A program made the translations under genes and the position numbers. DNA of 64,000 bases, taken from positions 55,832,467 to 55,896,466 of the forward strand of contig NC_087068.1 in NCBI RefSeq assembly GCF_963678635.1, written 5' to 3'. The DNA comes from Symsagittifera roscoffensis. Taxonomy: Eukaryota; Xenacoelomorpha; Acoela; Convolutidae. Below the pieces are notes generated by a model that was given only the letters and a program-made list of their open reading frames with translations, made no database searches and was not told the DNA's origin. Below, one piece after another: positions 45,718 to 55,654 of this stretch. Position 1 is the stretch's first letter, and each line of letters begins with the position of its first letter.

Positions 45718-47226
45718 ATGTGGTCGAGGCCCATACCTTCTACCTGGCACATATATAAGGATGATCTGATGAAACTGAATCTTCAGACGGTTAGCTTTGC
45801 AGCAGATGCCATGAGGATGTTGAACGTAGCGAGATTGTCCGTCAACGGACTGTACTCAAAAACAGGCGTGGACTGGTTAACAGCTGCTGGCATAAACTTC
45901 AGCTCTACAATTGCCTTGAGGTTTGCCGACCTAGATGGACTGCCCTCGAACAATACAATGGTTCCAGTGAATGTAAGACCGTTACAAGACGTGAAACTGA
46001 ACCACGACGAAGGGAATCGAGAAGAGAGGCCTGGAAGATTCCTGACCACGAGGGCGCCAATTGGACAATATGTGAAGATGTTCAGGCAGGTGAAAGCACC
46101 TCCATTCCATGTGAAAGAAAGAGCGTATCCGAAACAAGTGAATCAAGAAGGTGAGGTTCAGAGATACGGTGGGTTGAAGGCGATAAAGAAAGATGAGACC
46201 ATCTTTGCTGCATATGACAAGGTAGAAATGAGGAAGGCCAAGATCATGATAGTCGCGAATTCAGACTTCGTAAATACCTCCAAGTCTCTGTTTTGGCCTG
46301 ATGTGATAATGTTGGCAGCGGTCGACCTGGGCCTAACACAATACGTGTCGATGGCGATCGGAGCGCAAAGGCTGACAGATATGAACCCAATCACAATTGT
46401 GTTCGCTGGTGGTATCAATGACCATCTACACAGCAGGGGTTTCCTGAGCAGACTCAGAGAGCCTACGACAGCCAAAACCGCTGAATGGCCAGCTATAAAA
46501 GATATCCTCGAGTCAATGGGTGAAGTAGAGGATACCCTGAAAGAGGGTGCCTTCACTAAAATAACACCGAGAGCCGTGTTTGCACTGCCTCCGGGATATG
46601 CACATCTCCCATATGGACTGAAGTTCGTGTATGCGATTGTGGCTTTGCTCTCGGAAGGGAAATATGATGTGATCACATCTGCCCCAAATCGCGAGATAGA
46701 GATGGAGAATCTGAGGCCACTCAGGGATGAGTTACCTGCGGCGTGGTCAGATATCTCGAATGCGATGAGAGGATTCAAGGACCAGTCACTACACATGCTA
46801 GTATTGGACGAAGTACTGGGGTTGGAACTGTCCAACTTCAGTCGACAACTTAAATCAAAGCCAGGGATTGACGATGACCATCGAGTAATTGTAGCGATGT
46901 CAAACGATTTATGGTTCCAAGGAATGGAAGTAAGAGAGGAAGGAGAGAGGAGAAAAAACTCCAAAGAGACCAGAGCTCACTTGGAAGCGATGGTTTTGAG
47001 GACGAAACTAGAGGCTAACCAGTGGCTGCACTTAACCCCTCGAATAGCAGCATTCGAAGCGGATGCTTTCGAGCAAGGCCCCGTGATGATTCATGCCTAT
47101 TTAGTGAAGGAAGTGATCCTGGCCGAAAATGCTGAAGAGAAATCAGCCGAAATTTGTCAACAGAGTGCGCCAAGTTACCCTGGAGGCTTTCTGGACCCAG
47201 AAAGTGAAAGGGGAAGAAGGCTTTGA
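45718..47226 (+). pseudogene. Second module, 502-codon open frame, possible SGNH-like fold
   Basis: This is the longest open frame of the element copy. Around residues 150-250 it shows a hydrophobic strand KIMIVANSDFV, then ITIVFAGGINDHLHSRGFL, which recalls SGNH block III (G-x-N-D). A classical GDS serine is not seen, so a second, inactive SGNH-like domain is only a suggestion. The rest is mixed helix and strand without known motifs. It continues in another frame at 47129 (overlap 98 nt). No start codon is needed if it is part of a longer polyprotein; the frame is bounded by stops. Confidence 0.5.
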
Positions 47227-48442
47227 CCGGATTGATAGCATGTTGGAAGGGCTAGGAGCCGGATGGAACGCGTCCTTCTGGGCGAAAATTTACCCAAATT
47301 TCTCCCGATATTTAATTAAGAAATTCCTCCAAGCAGTAGCGGAAGTATCGATCGTTGAACTACTAGCCTTGTTTGTGACGTTTGGAGCAGAAAACTTTGT
47401 GAAAGGACCGGTTGTACTGCTCACCGAAGGAATTCAAAACTTGCGATTAGATGGACTTCTAACGTTGATTGCAATAACGCATGGAAACTTGGGAGGGCTG
47501 ATGAATTTGACGCGCTACCCAGAGCAGATGAGAGAGAATGTGAGGAAATTCGACGTGAAGCGAGCCACGGATTCCGGGAATAAGATAAGAGATTTGAGAC
47601 ATACTCTTATCCAGTATCTCCTGCAGCAGAATCGCTTTGAGCAGGAGAGAATAAAACAATCCAGAGGGAGGAGGACGTGCGACAAAATGCTGGGGGCATG
47701 CCCCTGTTAACTGATCTGAGCTTAGCTATGAGGACCGATCCCTTAGCGTAGATCAGAGGAGCCACGGAGTTCGTGACAGTCATATACGGACCAGCAGTCA
47801 CGTTTGCGTTCCCTGATGTTAAGGTGGAAGCATACAGGAGGTCGGTGCTGCTTCTGAAACTCATATCAGCAGTGGACGGAAGTGCGCAGAATTGGTGTGA
47901 GCAGCACGTTTTGCGGGAAATCATGAGCGAAGATCTGTTGTTTGCCAAGATATCGGAGCCAGAGATGACGGTCGTCAACTTTGATGATCACTTCCGTGAT
48001 CGCATGGGAGAAGTAGAGAGAGGGCACATTGAGGTGTTACCGAAGCTCTGGAACCTAAGGCACTATGACAAAACAAATGGCGAGATCACGAGAATTCCTC
48101 GACTCACCGTGGCGTACCACAAGGTGAGAGAAGAGACGAAAGGTTGGGGTGATTACAAGAAGTTGTCTGAGGAAATCCCTGAATTCCCTCTGATAAGAAG
48201 GATGTTGCTCGAAGCAGTCTCCGTAGTCCAAACTCCTAGGTTGAGAGCATTTGAGACAAATGAAAGGAGAGTGGCGAAATTCTCGGAAACGATGGATTTG
48301 TTTTTTTTTTTTGAACAGGAATGCCGCAATGTTGCAGCATACGCAATTTGTTTACACGGATCAAGCAACAAGAAGGCGGATAAGCAACGCAGCGACTCCG
48401 AAGCCTGAGAATTTGACAAGGAGTGGGCGAATCTGGATCTAG
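47129..48442 (+). pseudogene. Second module, helical region of unknown function
   Basis: Frames 47129-47710, 47773-48408 and 48251-48442 follow each other. They hold helical, well-conserved blocks (GLGAGWNASFWAKIYPNFSR; FAFPDVKVEAYRRSVLLLKL; EDLLFAKISEPEMTVVNFDD; RIPRLTVAYHKVREETKG). A run of 12 T at 48301-48312 lies where the reading passes from one frame to the next, so slippage made that break. Matching blocks are seen in the minus copy at 20.4-21.6 kb. No named domain. Confidence 0.6.
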
Positions 48443-48453
48443 CGCCTATAAGA

Positions 48454-49397
48454 ATGAGAGTCAGAGCTGAATTACCAGAGTCTTCCCTGGTCTTGACGAG
48501 TGTGAAGCCGGAGTTAACGGTGGGAGGAACTCTACAGACGAGAGCTTTGCTAGCACCCTTCGGATATGAAGAGGTCAAAATAATCTATGGAGAGGAAGAA
48601 GATCTGTCAGCTGGTAACTTATTCATACCGAAATTTCCGGAAGGGACCAGAAGTGAAGAACAATGGCCCTCAAATTCGAAAGAGAAACCAGAAGGAGATG
48701 ATGGGCAGGGAGGAAGCCGTCAATCGGAAGAACCTATGCAACAGGAACCCGATCAGGCCGAGAAAGAGGACGATAAGGCGTCGACAGGAGGAGTATCCAG
48801 CCTGGACTTCAATTTCCTCAGTGATTTTGAGAACGGCGCGGATGCGTCGGAGACGACCGAACCAGCAGACCGAACCACCAGAAGACGGAATACAAAAATT
48901 CGGCCAGAAGACACTTGATGGCTCTGGAAGACCAAAGTGCCATGGAAGGTTATTTGGAAACAATGATGCAAGGCACCAACTTGAAGCAGAAAGCATACGG
49001 GACTCTAGTATCTTCTGAGATGCATACAGAAACGATAGAGCAGTTGGTGAGCCTTCCATGGATAGCGGTAGTGTTACGTTTTTTCGAAGAAGAGATGAGA
49101 ACCACGCCGAAGATACACGCTCTGATAGCAGTGCCTTACCTGAGAACTGAGTTACAACTGAGGTTCTCCTGGTGCATGATCGGACTGACTTGTGGGGAAT
49201 ATGATTCAGAAGAAAGGAAAAGATCAAAGGAAAAAGGTATTCTTAATGACGAGTGTGAGAGATCTGATGACCCAAGAAGGAGCAGCAATAGCGTGCCCGA
49301 AGCGGAGAGACGCTTTCTGTTTCCTTCGATTCATGATAGAACAGATGTCAGTGTCAGCATTGAACACCTGTGTTTAGATGCTAAAGGAAGACGATGA
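48454..49397 (+). pseudogene. Second module, acidic linker and following helical part
   Basis: The frame 48454-48918 begins with a beta-rich piece (SSLVLTSVKPELTVGGTLQT) and becomes strongly acidic and Gln-rich. The frame 48915-49397 (4-nt overlap, shifted) contains LVSLPWIAVVLRFFEEEMRT and AVPYLRTELQLRFSWCMIGL. The hydrophobic stretches are short and mixed with charges, so membrane insertion is unlikely. Unknown function. Confidence 0.5.
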
Positions 49398-49407
49398 ACG
49401 AGCGAGA

Positions 49408-49737
49408 GCCTTGCTCTTGCTAACACTGCTGGATATGCATCAAAGCGAACCAATGCGAGTGAACATGAAGGAACCCGTGGAACTAGAACCCATGAGGAAG
49501 ATAGACGAAATAAGGAGATTCTCAAACAAAGAGCTGAGGCTCACTAAGGAGTCCATGGCAGCACTGCTCTTGCTCTAGCCTTGCTCTTGCTAACACTGCT
49601 GGATATGCATCAAAGCAAACCAATGCGAGTGAACATGAAGGAACCCAAGGAACTAGAACCCATGAGGAAGATAGACGAAATAAGGAGATTCCAAACAAAG
49701 AGCTGAGGCTCATTAAGGAATCCATGGGAGCACTGCC
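49408..49737 (+). repeat. 170-bp tandem duplication in the second module
   Basis: Units begin gccttgctcttgctaacactg at 49408 and 49578. They differ at only about ten sites, including a deleted base that shifts the frame of the second unit. The first unit runs into a TAG at its end. The near identity shows that the duplication is recent compared with the divergence of the two element copies. Confidence 0.93.
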
Positions 49738-51830
49738 GAAATCTAGTGAATACTGTGGACCAATCAGGAAGAAGTCCTACAGTTACGTGTCCAGAATCAT
49801 AGGGATGGCGTACAACCCTTTCCTAAATGATGATATACGCGAGTGCTTCTTTGATTACGAGCAAGCAGTGTTGCTAAGAGTCTGGACGTCTAGAATTGCA
49901 ACGATAAGAATCGCTGCTAATCAGCACTCCAAGCTGGGACTAGTCTTGGAGGAAAAGGTGACTGCACCTTCAGTGCGCAAATCGGACAACCGGGTAGACA
50001 ACCGGGATTCTCAGATGAACTGCTGAGAACGAGTTTGATGGTAGTGTGGGAACTGATGAAACCATTATGGTGTCCGAGCCCCAGTGCTGGTTCGATATTA
50101 CGTGCAACACAAGACGTACAGAGGGATCTGAACTCAGACTGTAATCTGCGTGATTTTAATATCATCTATAACGTGATTACAACAGCCTCTAGGAGCAACG
50201 GAGAAGACAAAGTAGAGTTGCCTGGCTGGGGACCAGAGGTCTGGGTGAAACCTGGTAGTTGTCTAGCAGAAGTTTGTGGACTGGAAAATCATGTCTGTGG
50301 AGGTCTGGATTGCGTGAAGACCTTGGAGAAACAACACAAGCAGTTGCCGATTTTGTTTGGGAACATTGTGATGAAGACGAAGACACAAACGGAACTAATT
50401 GCGAATTGCCATTGAGGAACCGAAGTGAATCAGGTGACTGCACTAGGATTCTACAGCATGTTTGGTTCTTTCTTTCTATTGAATCAAGAACAAAAGCATG
50501 AGATGGTCACGGCCATCAGTGTAGAAGTGTTCCCAGGAGTTTTGCAGACTGAGCAAAACACATAGGAAGGTGGAGGGAAGCAATCGAGGCGGAAATGAAC
50601 ATCAGACACAGTGGGACTTATCGCAGACCGTCGGGAGCGTGATATTTGGTGGGATCGACATTAGCTCCATTGTGTAAGAGCAGATACCCAGTGCATTTCG
50701 TAGCTGTGGATGTGAAAAGTGCGAGAACTATCGTGGATCAAGCCTTCTCGGTGCCAAAATGCGTAAGACTAGCGAGAAAGTCAGAAAAGTCTTACGAGTT
50801 AATGTGTAAAATATTCTCAGCGGTTCCGGAGAGAACTAAAGAAGAGTTAGAGTCGATACTGGGAAAGAAGTTCATGGGATACGCCAGTGGGAACTTCAGT
50901 GACTTTGAGCGACAGAAGCAGAAAGGATCAACCGTCACGAATTACAATGCAGTAAATGAAAATGATGAAGTCCACCGAGTGATGATGGAAGTGGAACCAC
51001 TACTGGAAGCTTCGGGAAAGCGTAATTGGAGGAGCATCATGTCAACACTTGATGAGTTTCCCTGCCAATGTTTGTTGCAAACATGGTGGTACCCGGGCGT
51101 AGTAATCTAGTGTTGATCTGGGACTGTAGAGACCTGCTCTCCATGGGTTTACCAGACTCATCACGGCCCATAACGATAGTGATAGTGGGAGTTATGGCGA
51201 TACGATGGCGATACGATGGCGATACGATGGCTGGAGGCTCATGCGAGAGAAAACAATAGACAGGGGGCACCGACGAGAGAACAGTTGCAGAAATTGGATT
51301 GTCTAAAGGACTTAGATCTTTTTGAGACAATGTGCAAAATCTTGAACATTCCGATGGAAGTGAAATAGATATGGGCCAGGAGACGTCTGATGCCATTGCT
51401 TAGAGCCAACATGACTGCATGGCTGTACGAATATGCCAAGATTGTACCGTGCGTATCAACTGGACATTGGGGCAGGAGGTTTCAAGCGAGCATTTGTAAC
51501 TCATCGGATTGCAGTGACCAAAGGAATGAAGAGATTTTCCAGGACGAGTGAAAGTAACGGAAGGGAGAAAGAAGAGATGTTGAAGGAAGATTTGGAGAGA
51601 AACCTGACGTCGTGTCTCCACAACAGCTTCTGCAGGAACAGAGAATCTAACGTTGTTCCCTACCTTGTTGTAAACAAAGAGTAGAAGAGCAGAAGGTTGG
51701 AGGATTGCTTCCAACAGCGAGAGAATAGCTACCGATGTGTTGCAAGACACAGAAACTGAAAGTGCAGAGTCAATGTCGCGGGAGGAAGAGATGGAAATTT
51801 GACAGAATGGTCGAATAACAAGATGCAAAA
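49724..51830 (+). pseudogene. Second module, C-terminal region
   Basis: Frames at 49724-50026, 50035-50415, 50646-51110 and 51433-51684 carry blocks also seen in the minus copy: KSYSYVSRIIGMAYNPFLND; PLCKSRYPVHFVAVDVKSAR; LVLIWDCRDLLSMGLPDSSR (about 51100-51160); and DLERNLTSCLHNSFCRNRES, Cys/His-bearing, near 51590-51650. A gcgatacgatg microrepeat at 51197-51230 disturbs one frame. No enzyme motif is recognised; the last block might be a small metal site, which is conjecture. Confidence 0.55.
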
Positions 51831-52641
51831 AGAAACGAAATTAGAAGAGTTTAGAAGTTTTGGAACTTCTAAACGACGAAAAAAGAGGAAACAAAGAAGT
51901 GATGAAAGAGAAGAAGTTTAAACTCAGAATTGTTTTAATTGTGACGAAAAACTCAAATGAGACACAAGTTGTCATTGAAACTGAAAGAAAACATTTAGTT
52001 GAGTTTTGAACAATAAAAGAATTTGTTGCATTTATAAATTTGCATTTTGATTTTAGTTAGTGGCTTTAGAGACACTTACTATTTATTTAGAAAGGATTGA
52101 GTGAAGAGTATATTTAAATATTCCAGCCTGCATGATTGTTTTTAATCAACTAGGGCGATTGATCACTTTGTGGTGACATGAAAGGCTTGGGTTATCTCTT
52201 GAAGAGGGAGATTATTTTCATTTTTCATTGTTCTTTCTAACCACAGAGTTCCTTAATTTATATATTCAGGACTAATAACAAGTAAAACTTCCGAAGGGAA
52301 GAAGCATAGTAGGATAATTTTAGCTTGTTGGTTGGCAGGACTGTCCTGTAAACTAACACCTCGTAACACCTAGGAGAAAACGTTTTAATTCAGGGCATTG
52401 ACATTGGATGTCAGAAAAAATATTGTATCTTAAATCATATCCTCGAAAGTGCAGATTAATGCAAGAATTTGGAAGGCTATAGTGATGTGGTATGATGCCA
52501 TTTATATTCTGCAGTGAGTCGATATGACGTCGATAAAAGTGATTTCGTGCATTTTGTAATTTTTGTTCAATGGAACTGTAATATTCTTACGAAGACTACG
52601 AGATTCAATGGGGATATTGACCTGGCTGTCCGGGAAGTATG
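51831..52641 (+). other. 3' untranslated part of the large element
   Basis: No coding potential was seen. An aataaa at 52012-52017 could be the polyadenylation signal of the second module. The stretch ends at the right LTR-like repeat without a clear polypurine tract. Confidence 0.45.
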
Positions 52642-53282
52642 TGACATTCAACCAGAATTGACAAAAAGGCAGTTTCGGAGGAATGGCCGGTAGCCTGGAG
52701 AATTGGCAGTTTTAGAGGATTAACAGCGTTATTCAGACAATTAGACGAATCGTGAAGGCTAGAAGATTCTGTTCTTTTAAATTTTTAAAATTTCAAATGA
52801 TGACGTCAGATTTTCTGAGAAACGTCAAGAACGGGCATTTTGGAAGAAATCCAAAATAAAACAGAACAACGATAGAAGTTGCGGAAACAACAACGACGAT
52901 ACTTGTGAGAGAAACGACGAAAAGAGATAGAAGAATACGCCAGAGTATTAGCAGAGACCGCTCCGAGTTGCAATGATTGCGTCGCTACAATCGTTGCAAG
53001 GCCATTCACACTAACGGTGAAGGGTGGAAACCAGCCTTCCGGAGAGGAGAGAGGAAATAAGGGGGTTATTTCCCCGGATTCAGGAATCCGGAGGGGTTCT
53101 GGGACTTGAACTTGAACCAGTTTATACGACTTTTTAGCTTCCTGGTTATGTCCTTAATTGAATTTAATCAACATCTGGATTCATTTTCTGACGATGAGAA
53201 GCTAGGAGTTGAGGGAAAGGGTTGATCCATCTTCGATGGAGATGATGATTTTTGTCTACTGAACAAAAACAATAGTAATATA
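52642..53282 (+). repeat. LTR-like repeat, right copy (probable 3' LTR)
   Basis: It begins tgacattcaaccagaattg, contains ccgctccgagttgca and ccggaggggttctgg, and ends near ctactgaacaaaaacaatag. It matches copy b (30967-31515) nearly throughout and copy a at both ends. Same orientation as the enclosed retroelement. Confidence 0.7.
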
Positions 53283-53289
53283 AGAAATA

Positions 53290-53865
53290 GTAATAGTCCT
53301 GTTTTTAGGAGTGACCTCGTGGTCTGGGGATACTGAGTCCCAGCCATGAGCTCACTACTTTTGCATGTAAGTAAGTTAATTTGAGCGTTCTGGTCGAAGC
53401 CGGAGAACAGTAACGTTTTTGTCGAACCGATGTTGAAAAGATCACCAAAATAACTGGCTTTGGTAGAGACGGTGAAAAGCATGTTCAGCTTTGTTTAGAC
53501 GCTGGCCAGTCGTTTTATAGCTTAGCTTTATTTTCCGTCGATATGTACTTCCGGGCGAATGTTTACAATAATAAATAAGTAGTAGCCCTGTTTAAAGGAG
53601 TGACCTCGTGGTCTGGGGATACTGAGACCCAGCCATGAGCTCACTATTTTTGAAAGTAATTCAGTTAATTAGAGCGTTCTGATCGACGCCGGAAACAGTA
53701 ACGTTTTTGTCGACCCGATGTTAGAAAGACCACCAAAAGAACTGGCTTTGGCAGAGACGATGTAAAGCACGTAGAGCTGTGTTTAGACGCTTTGCCAGTC
53801 GTTTTAGAACCTAGCTTTATTTTCCGTCGATATGTACTTCCGGGCGAATGATACAAACAATTTTT
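53290..53865 (+). repeat. Tandem pair of a 289-bp SINE-like unit
   Basis: Two units share gtgacctcgtggtctggggat (starts 53311 and 53600), then ccagccatgagctcacta, ggcagagac or ggtagagac, and end with the same tatgtacttccgggcgaatg. The start, with tggtctggggata, resembles the D-arm and A box of a tRNA, so a tRNA-derived SINE is possible. There is no B box that I can see. Confidence 0.75.
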
Positions 53866-55644
53866 TTCGTTATTAAAAAACACAACCGATAACAAGTATT
53901 TCCTTCTAATTTTCTTCTAATTTTGGACGAAAAAGACACCTTTTTTTCAAAGCATAGTGCTGCTGCAGTAAACTCAGAATGTTTTTTAAGATATCTGCTT
54001 TTGCCTATGTTATGAAGTCTCATATCCATAAACAATCTATCTAACATAAAATAGTTTGTTTTTCATCTAAAAGAAATTATTTGGAACAGTAAGTTTGCCT
54101 AAATGTGGTAAACGCTACAAGAAGAACATTGGTTCTTAGTCCTACTGAATCATCCCAATTGGCCATTGAACAGCGGACTCAAAATTTTCAGTAAACATCT
54201 TAAATAGAAAATTTTATATTGAAACATTAGCTTTTTTGCTATCCTATTTCAGAAATCGGCTCTTTTCCACTTCCCCCCTTTCAAAACACCGAGTTTTATA
54301 ATTGTTTTACCTGTTATTACGGCTAAATGCGTCATGTTACGCTGTGAAATATGAATAACAAATCTGTTCATAATTGTCGATTTGTTCACCAAGTCAATTT
54401 TCATTACATTATGACAACGTTAAATAGATTCTTCTATCTCTTATCGCACGTTCGTTTTTTTCTCTCCAACTTGAATTTTAATTTGAATTTTCTAAGACAA
54501 ATTTTCGAGAGATATTTCTGGGAATTTTTAAGAAAATATCTTGATATCATGATATAATTTTCAAGATATCATTATTGGGCCGTTTGATTATTATCTGCTC
54601 GATAAAATAGATTTTAGCAATCAAAATTCATAACGAAAGATCTGAAGCATTTATGTAGCCTGAGTTTGAATTCAAATTCCATCTCCAGATGAAAAACAAC
54701 ATGCCGAAATTGAAACTGCTTGAATTTTTTGTAACTTTTTTCATTTAGACGATTAAATCATTATCATCGGCAGCATAAGAAGAGATGAATTGCTCAAAAA
54801 CTAAAATGATGAGCCCTTTTTAACGTAAACGATTGGTCGAAATATTTCGGGTTGCCCTGACAGCATGACTTAGATATTCAGGTTCTGTAAAACGAAACTA
54901 GAATTTGAAACTTCGTTCGAGTACATGGAAATTCAATTGATTATTATGCCAAGGGATAGCAATATGCAAAGGATGCGAAATTAATTCAGACCGATTCAGC
55001 TTTTTGTGGAAGAAGTGTTTGGAAACAACTGAATGGTGGTCTCGTAAATGCGGACAGCTCTAAATTTTGGAGTAATGCTGATTTGAAAACAAATTAAAAC
55101 GAGTCTTACTCATCCATATATAGACTTTTCCTAGGTTTTTGACTGGATAATGTGATGAAGGGACTTCTGACTGCAACTTCGATTACTATGATACTGTCGA
55201 CCTTCTGATACGGATGAAAAGTTCCCGATGAACTTTGATATTTCCTATCGAAATTCTCAAGCAAGACAGTATGTGCATTTAGAGACACGTTTATCTTGAT
55301 TTCACGTAGTTTAGCGGGACCACTTTTCTAAGCAAGCTTTTTGAGTGTGATTCACAAGAGGGGCAGTACCGTACCAAACATCTTATATGAAACATTTTTC
55401 TAATGTTGTTGCAAAACCAGATATAGTAGTAGTAGTTGTAATGAGCATTCGTGCCCCATTGGCACATAGTTTGCTCCCTTATCGTTTGTCTGAGATGATT
55501 GTCATATTCTCCAAGTGCTGCTGACAATCTCATTGTAGTTCGTTGTCATGTATGACCAGAGGTGGATGAGAATTCGTTTCTTAAGTCCTATTGGGTCTCC
55601 AAATCTCACGCCTTTATCAATATTCTCCAAAAAAATGTTAATAA
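53866..55644. other. AT-rich region upstream of the LSM14 gene
   Basis: No gene is supported. There are short palindromes near 54537-54570 (atatcttga and its reverse complement). A minus-strand frame at 55533-55291 faintly recalls a gypsy Gag segment but is too weak to call. The promoter of the downstream gene should lie here; no specific element was recognised. Confidence 0.45.
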
Positions 55645-55654
55645 CTTTTTTCAG
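55645..55654 (+). promoter_or_regulatory. Splice acceptor adjacent to the start codon (possible trans-splice site)
   Basis: The run cttttttcag ends directly before the ATG at 55655. It fits the nematode 3' splice consensus (TTTTCAG). An acceptor abutting the initiation codon is typical of spliced-leader addition; an ordinary intron after a 5' non-coding exon is the alternative. Confidence 0.6.

Larger units (their letters stand above)
30967..53282 (+). mobile_element. Giant gypsy-type retroelement with macrodomain and SGNH module (plus strand)
   Basis: LTR-like direct repeats at 30967-31515 and 52642-53282 enclose leader, Gag, protease, RT, RNase H, integrase, macrodomain and an 8-kb second module. 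If these repeats are its LTRs, the element is about 22.3 kb, far above the usual 5-12 kb of gypsy elements. The coding part is split into more than twenty frames, so this copy is dead, but order and motifs are clear. The minus copy at 15.6-27.8 kb repeats the same order from RNase H onward, showing that macrodomain and second module are integral. A nested composite of two elements remains possible. Confidence 0.7.

Noticed and set aside
55291-55533. Possible Gag fragment on the minus strand
   Set aside because: Resemblance rests on a few residues and a low-complexity Tyr run.
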